Assembly: GCA_023264315.1 (NCBI GenBank)
Contig: JALQST010000019.1
Span: 1-19,325, forward strand
From: Nodosilinea sp. BSH.14
GTDB lineage: Bacteria > Cyanobacteriota > Cyanobacteriia > Phormidesmidales > Phormidesmidaceae
Direction: 5' to 3'
Length of the DNA: 19,325 nt
This document shows positions 14,437 to 19,325 of the stretch, one piece after another. The translations under genes were made by a program, and so were the position numbers. A model generated the notes under the pieces. That model saw only the letters and a program-made list of their open reading frames with translations. It was not told the origin of the DNA and ran no database searches. Numbering within the stretch: the first letter of the stretch is position 1; the number at the start of each line of letters is the position of its first letter.

Positions 14437-14736
14437 CTACCTCAAGCGGTTGCGCTGCTGCGGGTATGCTGTGGAGCCTGGGCAGGGATATTGAAGGGCA
14501 TAGGATTCCGGAGGAAAGCCGCTGTAATCGTAGATTAGCGATGGCTGGGCACCCGCTGTGATGGTGGGGTGGGGGGCTTCCCAGTGGGCGCTCACCACCA
14601 CAATGGCCGACGGATGATCGAGGGTGGCGGTGATGGTCTTCAGGCAGTCCACCATTTCAGCATGGGCCGGATCGCCCAACAGAGGCAGCGGCCCACCCCC
14701 GTGGGAGACAAAGAGGGATCGACGTCGGTGACTCAC
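14437..14736 (-). pseudogene. Truncated LigB/DODA-type extradiol dioxygenase
   Basis: The 99-residue frame reads SLFVSHGGGPLPLL, AIVVVSAHWEAPHPTI, SLIYDYSGFPPESYALQYP and then a non-homologous tail to the stop. This is the N-terminal third of the 4,5-DOPA extradiol dioxygenase / YgiD family, normally about 250-270 residues. Two putative metal-ligand histidines are present (His12, His51); the later His and the rest of the fold are missing, and no continuation is seen in the 75 bases before larE. The start is a GTG with GAGAGGA upstream, so the 5' end looks intact. A deletion probably removed the C-terminal two-thirds. A short functional protein cannot be excluded but is unlikely. Confidence 0.75.
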
Positions 14737-15260
14737 AAATCTATCCTCTCAGCGATTCTTAACCATTCTCGGTTATTCCCCCATGGACTCGACTGAACAC
14801 CGAAGAATTCCCAACCGGCATAGACACTTTACGAGGTGGCACTGTCGGGTTAAAGCGCGTTGGGCTTTGCTTCTATAAGCAATCTAGGCTTCAGAGTAGA
14901 TGCTCAAGGCCAGCGCCGCTGGGTCGGTTGTGGGGATGCCCTGGCGGCCTCGGTCGGACTTCCTGGCCTTTTCAAGGGTTTTTTCCCAGGGTCTTTTCAA
15001 AGGTCTTTTCAAAGAGTTGTTACGGTCGGCGATAATCCCCCGTCGAGGTCTAAGGGTTCTACTACATTGAACGTAGAGGCTTTCAGCCGCAAGACCCTGA
15101 GCCTAGAGGGCTTCAGTTTTAGGGGCTTCCATGGACATCTGGGGGGACAGCAGCAGCCCAAATCCCGGTATCGCAGCCCCAACCGGCGAGGCCAACACCC
15201 GCCCCAACAAGGCCATTCGGACGCAACACCATTCGGATATTGATTAAGGAGGGACATCTC
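14737..15260. other. Intergenic region with simple repeats, no clear gene
   Basis: This stretch of about 520 bases separates the dioxygenase remnant from the next plus-strand gene. It holds a 12-base tandem repeat (14990-15013), looser echoes of the CTTTTCAA unit near 14966-14976, and a series of imperfect GAGGCTTTCAG / GAGGGCTTCAG / GGGGCTTCC units (about 15077-15130). Open frames here (14860-15243 plus; 15009-15257 and 15119-15376 minus) lack ribosome sites and protein-like content. It may be decayed sequence. Confidence 0.5.
14990..15013. repeat. 12-base tandem repeat, two perfect units
   Basis: GGTCTTTTCAAA occurs twice head to tail (14990-15001, 15002-15013), with a diverged third unit upstream (GGCCTTTTCAAG, about 14965-14976). 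It lies in a non-coding region. Confidence 0.85.
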
Positions 15261-15830
15261 ATGATTGGAACCATGACGCTAACAAAACCCGGGTTGTCTT
15301 CGCTGCGGTGGCTTGATCCCCGGTCTGTGGCCGGTGCGGTGGTGGCTTTGGCCATGGTGATGGGGATCAGCCTCAAGGCCCAGGCGGGATACAGCGATGT
15401 CCCGGCAGTGGCTCCGCCCGCTGTCGTGTCTACTTCAACCCTAGCCCAGTCCGTCCCCTCCCTCCTGGCTCCGGGGCAATATCTCTTTGGCCAGTCTGCC
15501 CAACCCGACCAAATCGGTAGCGGCTACATCGTGATGGAAAGCAACGGCCAAGACCTCTATGGCGCACTGTATTTTCCCGGATCCTCCTTTGATTGCTTCT
15601 GGGGCCGCGTCCAGGGAAACGCGCTCGCCATGACCATCATCGATAGCTATAGCCAGGAAGCCTACCCCCATAGCATTGCCCTAGAACCCCGAGGTGCAAT
15701 CGCCACCGATGCCCTTCGGGATGGCTTGGCCCCGCTCAATCTCAGCGGATTCCACGCCCTCAGCACCCTGTCCGACAATGACCTGCGGATGCTGAACGTC
15801 TGCAAGGCGGATCTGGCCCCTGAGTCCTAA
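15261..15830 (+). CDS. Exported or anchored cyanobacterial protein, unknown function
   Basis: The 189-residue product has a hydrophobic N-terminal segment (AGAVVALAMVMGISL, residues about 23-37, ending KAQA) that is a signal peptide or anchor. An Ala/Pro/Ser/Val-rich linker follows, then the domain SLLAPGQYLFGQSAQPDQIG, SGYIVMESNGQDLYGALYFP, GSSFDCFWGRVQGNALAM, TIIDSYSQEAYPHSIAL. I recall similar domains in many uncharacterised cyanobacterial proteins. Two cysteines are present (in SSFDCFWG and LNVCKAD). ATG at 15261 is chosen because AAGGAGGG (15246-15253) is 7 bases upstream; earlier in-frame starts would overlap it. It is probably transcribed alone. Function unknown. Confidence 0.86.
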   Translation: MIGTMTLTKPGLSSLRWLDPRSVAGAVVALAMVMGISLKAQAGYSDVPAVAPPAVVSTSTLAQSVPSLLAPGQYLFGQSAQPDQIGSGYIVMESNGQDLYGALYFPGSSFDCFWGRVQGNALAMTIIDSYSQEAYPHSIALEPRGAIATDALRDGLAPLNLSGFHALSTLSDNDLRMLNVCKADLAPES

Positions 15831-15879
15831 GCCTGTCCCCCCTCCCCGCCAGCCTTGGCACCGCCGGGAGCGTGGATTT

Positions 15880-15895
15880 GGTTAACCAGTTAACT
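15880..15895. promoter_or_regulatory. Adjacent GTTAAC palindromes, candidate operator
   Basis: GGTTAACC (15880-15887) and AGTTAACT (15888-15895) are two perfect 8-base palindromes side by side. They lie about 60 bases before the likely start at 15953. TTAACT and TATCCT (15912-15917), 16 bases apart, are a weak promoter candidate. If so, the palindromes would overlap the -35. Confidence 0.35.
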
Positions 15896-15952
15896 GTTGG
15901 GAACAAAGCGCTATCCTATTCTGAAAGCCAATCCACTTTTGTTGAAGGCAGC

Positions 15953-16381
15953 GTGAACGCAGCAGAACAGGCCAATAGCATCGAGTTTGCCAGCAAAATT
16001 GCCACCGTGGTCGGGCTGTTTAAGGGCGAATTCCCAGACCTGCGAGTTGATCTCAAACCTTGGGCCAATGATCGGGAAACCCGCGACCTCGTCGATCCCG
16101 ACTCCATTGATCTGGGGTTCCACTTTCCGGGGGTGAGCCGTCTCTTTCGCTGCCGTAGTTTGTTGGTGCAAATTCGCCTCCACCCCGACCCCGACACGGA
16201 GGAACGCCGGGTGATTGGCCTAGAGGTGGCCGGGTTTGACCATCGCGGCAAACAGTGGACGCTCTCCACCATTGATAACTGGAGCTTTGCGGGGTCGGTG
16301 TCCCCCGATCCCACCTGCGGCGAACGGCTGAAGCAATGCTGCCGCCAAACCCTGGCCCTCTTTGCCGATCCCGCGCCCTAG
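15953..16381 (+). CDS. Conserved cyanobacterial protein, unknown function
   Basis: The 142-residue soluble protein reads IEFASKIATVVGLFKGEFPD, LRVDLKPWANDRETRDLVDP, DSIDLGFHFPG, QIRLHPDPDTEERRVIGLEV and AGFDHRGKQWTLSTI. I recall similar uncharacterised proteins in cyanobacteria. It is mixed alpha/beta with a C-terminal helix containing LKQCCRQTLALF. The frame has no ATG. GTG at 15953 is chosen because the conserved part begins just after it and AAGG lies about 6 bases upstream. GTG at 15872 would add 27 residues of little apparent conservation and would cover the operator-like palindromes. It converges on hom with only 15 bases between stops and no visible terminator. Function unknown. Confidence 0.8.
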   Translation: MNAAEQANSIEFASKIATVVGLFKGEFPDLRVDLKPWANDRETRDLVDPDSIDLGFHFPGVSRLFRCRSLLVQIRLHPDPDTEERRVIGLEVAGFDHRGKQWTLSTIDNWSFAGSVSPDPTCGERLKQCCRQTLALFADPAP

Positions 16382-16396
16382 GCCAACCCCAGGGAA

Positions 16397-17719
16397 CTAC
16401 AACACCCGGATGATGCTGGCGACGCTGGCAATTTCGGGGAAGGCTCGGATTTCGTCGAGGGCGGTTTGGAAGTTGGCTTCGGTCACTTCGTGGCTGACGA
16501 TGACGATCTCGGCTCCGTCGTCGTGGATGCCCGTTTGCATGATGGACTCTAAACTAACGGCATGGGCTCCGAAACAAAGGCCCAGTTTGCCAATCACCCC
16601 CGGTTCATCCTTGGCCAGCAGGCGCACATAGAACCGGCTGACAATATCGGCCATGGGGCTAACTTTGCAGTAGTGCTGGTGGCTACAGGCCAGGAGGGGG
16701 TTCGCGGTTTTGGGCGTTACCTCACGGCCTTGGCCCGAAATGAGCGTCGCGGCAATGTTCACAATGTCCGATACCACGGCGCTGGCGGTTGGCCCCTCCC
16801 CGGCCCCCGGCCCAAAGAACATCACCTGCCCAATGGGATTCCCTTCCACCACAATGGCGTTGTACACATCGTTCACCGAGGCGAGGGGATGGCTCTCGGG
16901 CACCAAGGTGGGATGGACGCGCAGTTCCAGTTCCTCCAGGTGTGGATCCCCCGCTCCCCCACCATGGCGGCGGGCAATGGCCAGCAGCTTAATCACAAAT
17001 CCGAGGCGGTTGGCATAGGTGATATCGGCGGCGGAAACGTGGCGGATACCTTCGCTGTAGACCTCGGAGAGCTTAATGCGCCCACCAAAGGCTAGGGAGG
17101 CCAGGATGGCAATTTTGTCGGCGGCATCCAGCCCGTCCACGTCGGCGGAGGGATCGGCCTCGGCATAGCCCAACCGCTGGGCGTCGGCCAAAATCGGCTC
17201 AAAGTCGCCCCCCTCCCGCTGCATTCGGGTGAGGATGTAGTTGGTGGTGCCGTTGATGATCCCGGTGACGGCCTGGATACGGTTGACTCCTAGGGCTTGC
17301 TTGAGGGGCTGAATGACGGGGATGCCGCCCCCCACCGCCGCTTCAAGCAGAACGTAGACCCCGGCTTGGTTGGCCGCTGTGAAGATTTCGTGGCCGTAGC
17401 GGGCAATCACCGCCTTGTTGGCCGTTACCACATGTTTTCCGTGGGCAATGGCCTTGAGAATCAGCGTGCGGGCGGGCTCTAGCCCGCCCAATAATTCCAC
17501 GACCACGTCCACCGTGGGATCGGTCACGATGCTCTCTAGATCCGTGGTCAGGCAATCGGCGGGAATCTCAACGGGGCGGGGCTTGTCGAGGCTCCGCACG
17601 CCTACCTTAGCCAGGGTAATGTGGCGCAGCAGCGGATGCCGGTTTTCTGGATCCAGCAGAATTTTAGCGGTGCCTGAACCCACCGTCCCCAGTCCCAGCA
17701 GCCCAACATGAATGCCCAA
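16397..17719 (-). CDS. hom: Homoserine dehydrogenase
   Basis: This 440-residue monofunctional enzyme reduces aspartate semialdehyde to homoserine with NAD(P)H, leading to Thr, Met and Ile. The Rossmann motif is GLGTVGSG (9-16), with ELLGGLEPA and GKHVVTANKAVIA following. The catalytic domain shows EAAVGGGIPVI, INGTTNYILTRM, YAEADPSADVDGLDAADK and FGPGAGEGPTASAV. A C-terminal ACT domain (about 357-440: SRFYVRLLAKDEPGVIGKLG) suggests threonine feedback control, known in this family. The frame has no ATG before the Rossmann motif. TTG at 17717-17719 is the start, close behind an in-frame TAG, with AGAGG upstream. The gene is divergent from the pentapeptide gene and convergent with the 15953 gene. 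Confidence 0.96.
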   Translation of the reverse strand: MGIHVGLLGLGTVGSGTAKILLDPENRHPLLRHITLAKVGVRSLDKPRPVEIPADCLTTDLESIVTDPTVDVVVELLGGLEPARTLILKAIAHGKHVVTANKAVIARYGHEIFTAANQAGVYVLLEAAVGGGIPVIQPLKQALGVNRIQAVTGIINGTTNYILTRMQREGGDFEPILADAQRLGYAEADPSADVDGLDAADKIAILASLAFGGRIKLSEVYSEGIRHVSAADITYANRLGFVIKLLAIARRHGGGAGDPHLEELELRVHPTLVPESHPLASVNDVYNAIVVEGNPIGQVMFFGPGAGEGPTASAVVSDIVNIAATLISGQGREVTPKTANPLLACSHQHYCKVSPMADIVSRFYVRLLAKDEPGVIGKLGLCFGAHAVSLESIMQTGIHDDGAEIVIVSHEVTEANFQTALDEIRAFPEIASVASIIRVL

Positions 17720-17860
17720 AACCTAAACCTCTAGCGACGCGCTCCGCCTCCAATTGTAAGCGGTTCCTAGCTCCCTAACAGCGCTAGAATTTCTAGGATG
17801 GGCTGCTGGCAAAGGCGGCTAGCAAACCTCTTGATGGACAGTGGGTTGAAGGAAGTGGTG

Positions 17861-18358
17861 ATGGTCAAACTGTGGTTGGTTGTCTTGGCAGGAATGGTGC
17901 TGGTCTGCGGCTGGTTGGGAGTCCCCTCGGTGGCCCTCGCCCAAGACAATACGGTGGACTACACCCTCACCGACCTCAGCTTTCGCGATTTTTCTGGCCA
18001 AAACCTGTCGGGGACGTCCTTTGCGGCGGCTGACATGCGGGAGGCCAACTTCACGGACGCGGATCTCAGCCGCACCATTTTGACCAAGGCCTCGTTTCTG
18101 CGGGCCAATCTCACAGCAGCCAACCTTTCCGAAACCTTTGCGGATCGGGTGATTTTTGATGAAGCCGATCTCTCCAATGCCCAGTTGATCGATGCCCTCC
18201 TCACCAGCAGCAGCTTCCGCGACACCAAAATCACCGGAGCGGATTTCTCTGGGGCCATCATCGACCGCTTTCAAATTGCCCAACTGTGCAAAATTGCTGA
18301 CGGCGTCAACCCCGTCACCCAGGTGTCCACCCGCGACAGCCTTGGATGCCGACCCTAG
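17861..18358 (+). CDS. Thylakoid-lumen-type pentapeptide repeat protein
   Basis: The 165-residue product has a signal peptide (MVKLWLVVLAGMVLVCGWLG to about ALAQ, residue 28). It is followed by pentapeptide repeats of the A(D/N)LxX kind: LSFRDFSGQNLSGTSF, REANFTDADLSRTIL and RANLTAANLSE. It ends with CKIADGVNPVTQVSTRDSLG then C, a Cys-flanked capping segment I recall from chloroplast lumen pentapeptide proteins (TL15/TL17 type) and their cyanobacterial relatives. The two end Cys could form a disulphide. ATG at 17861 has AAGGA 7 bases upstream; the longer frame from 17798 would bury the signal peptide. It is divergent from hom. The biochemical role is unknown. Confidence 0.88.
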   Translation: MVKLWLVVLAGMVLVCGWLGVPSVALAQDNTVDYTLTDLSFRDFSGQNLSGTSFAAADMREANFTDADLSRTILTKASFLRANLTAANLSETFADRVIFDEADLSNAQLIDALLTSSSFRDTKITGADFSGAIIDRFQIAQLCKIADGVNPVTQVSTRDSLGCRP

Positions 18359-18602
18359 CCGTCCGCATCCCTAGGGCGTCGTCCCCACCCGTCTCCCTCG
18401 GATTGCCCTAACCCTTGGCCATGCGAGCTTTCATCCGTTCCCGGAAGGCTTAGAGATCCGTGATGGGGACGGGGGTAGGATAGAGGGGCTATTTTATAGA
18501 GATCCCACGGTTCTTTCGCTTGCCGCTAAAACCTTGGGTGAACGCCAAAACAGAACCCTGGGATCTGATGCCCTAGCCCATCCTACGACGAATGTTTGAC
18601 CG

Positions 18603-19325
18603 ATGACCCAGCCGGGAACCGTTTACCTTGTGGGCGCTGGCCCAGGCCGCATGGATTACCTCACCCTGCGGGGGCGCGACCTGTTACAGCGGGCCGATTG
18701 CCTGGTGCATGACGCCTTAGTAGATGCTGAGTTATTGACCCTGCTGCCTCCTCATTGCCAGGTGTTTGAGGTGGGTAAGCGGGGGGGCCAACCCAGCACT
18801 CCCCAGGCGAAGATTGATGCGCTTTTGGTGCGGCTCTGTCAGGCGGGGCATCAAGTGGTGCGGTTAAAAAGTGGCGATCCGTTTATCTTTGGGCGCACGA
18901 CCTCAGAAATCCAGGCGCTACGGGAGGCGGGCTGTCCCTTTGAGGTGGTTCCCGGTATTTCCTCGGCCTTGGCGGCTCCATTATTAGCAGGGATTCCGTT
19001 GACCGATCCCGTATGGAGCCATGGTTTTGGGGTTGTCACCGCCCACGATCCCGACCTGCTGGACTGGCCTGCCCTCGCCGCCCTCCATACCCTGGTAGTG
19101 TTGATGGGCAGTCGGCACCTCGACGAAATCATCCACCGTCTGCAAAACAACGGCTGTCGCGGCGATACCCCTGTGGCCATCATTCGCTGGGGCGGTCACG
19201 AGCAACAGCAGGTCTGGAAGGGTACTCTGCTCAGCATTCGGCAAATCGTCAAAGGCCAAACCCTGTCCCCCTGCGTGATGGTCTTTGGTGAAGTGGTCAA
19301 ACTTCGCCCCTATATGACTTGCCCC
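18603..19325 (+). CDS. cobA: Uroporphyrinogen-III C-methyltransferase (3' partial)
   Basis: The first 241 codons of a SUMT are present and the frame is still open at the window edge. The enzyme adds two SAM-derived methyl groups to uroporphyrinogen III to give precorrin-2, for sirohaem and cobalamin. Visible are TVYLVGAGPGRMDYLTLRG (GAGPG loop), LVHDALVDAELL, VGKRGGQPSTPQAKI, VRLKSGDPFIFGRTTSE, VVPGISSALAAPLLAGIPLT, LVVLMG and VAIIRWGGHEQQ. Nearly the whole usual 240-270 residue length is covered. ATG at 18603 is the start by homology; there is no strong ribosome site. The gap of about 240 bases from the pentapeptide gene holds only an AT-rich patch (near 18490-18500) that may include a -10. 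I see no riboswitch. A fused C-terminal domain beyond the window cannot be excluded. Confidence 0.93.
   Translation, partial: MTQPGTVYLVGAGPGRMDYLTLRGRDLLQRADCLVHDALVDAELLTLLPPHCQVFEVGKRGGQPSTPQAKIDALLVRLCQAGHQVVRLKSGDPFIFGRTTSEIQALREAGCPFEVVPGISSALAAPLLAGIPLTDPVWSHGFGVVTAHDPDLLDWPALAALHTLVVLMGSRHLDEIIHRLQNNGCRGDTPVAIIRWGGHEQQQVWKGTLLSIRQIVKGQTLSPCVMVFGEVVKLRPYMTCP

Noticed and set aside
14860..15243. Plus-strand open frame of 127 codons before the 15261 gene
   Set aside because: No ribosome site, composition skewed by the local repeats, and no recognisable motif; it overlaps the ribosome-site region of the real gene.
18359..18602. Possible cobalamin riboswitch or CRISPR-like repeat before cobA
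   Set aside because: No B12-box sequence and no repeated spacer pattern could be found.

Overview
The window is a stretch of cyanobacterial chromosome. The evidence is the cytochrome b6f genes petB and petD with full-length cyanobacterial-type products, a divergent ctpA (the D1 C-terminal processing protease), a thylakoid-lumen-type pentapeptide protein, and several small proteins of types I associate only with cyanobacteria. GC content is moderately high and many starts are GTG or TTG, which suggests a Leptolyngbya/Phormidium-like lineage, but the sequence does not fix the genus. The HIP1 octamer occurs only once (near 14226), so this is not a HIP1-rich genome.

Layout. The first ~200 bases do not fit the rest. 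They are about 73% GC and encode, on the minus strand, part of an ArsI/CadI-type glyoxalase-fold protein with actinobacterial-style codon use. They end abruptly inside what should be the methylglyoxal-synthase half of a fused cyanobacterial MgsA-lipid-kinase gene. I read this as a chimeric join. From 200 to 5.2 kb lie the lipid kinase (+), a DJ-1/PfpI protein (+), a strong bidirectional terminator, a small conserved protein (-), and a 753-residue RDD-membrane/pentapeptide-repeat protein (-). From 5.7 to 7.1 kb lie a small secreted protein (+), a membrane zinc-ribbon protein (-) and an RsbW-like anti-sigma kinase (-).

From 7.2 to 10.5 kb is the photosynthesis block: petB-petD on the minus strand with an intercistronic hairpin and a U-tailed terminator, then a ~640-base divergent control region containing an HLR1-like RpaB site and a ~98-base palindromic dispersed repeat, then ctpA (+). 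From 10.5 to 14.7 kb lie a CPD photolyase (-), a 54-residue ORF with a good ribosome site (+), and a probable larE-glk operon (-) preceded by a truncated LigB/DODA dioxygenase remnant. LarE has the three-cysteine pattern rather than the single sacrificial cysteine. From 15.2 to 19.3 kb lie two cyanobacterial proteins of unknown function (+), homoserine dehydrogenase (-), a lumenal pentapeptide protein (+), and the start of cobA, uroporphyrinogen-III methyltransferase (+), which runs off the end.

The genes are mostly core functions: electron transport, PSII maturation, DNA repair, glucose phosphorylation, Thr/Met synthesis and tetrapyrrole methylation. I do not see a defence island, CRISPR array, transposon, prophage or tRNA/rRNA gene. 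The most informative oddities are the chimeric left end, the fusion and degeneration of the MgsA segment, the RDD-HEAT-pentapeptide architecture, the three-Cys LarE, the HLR1-like site between petB and ctpA, and the two related palindromic repeats.
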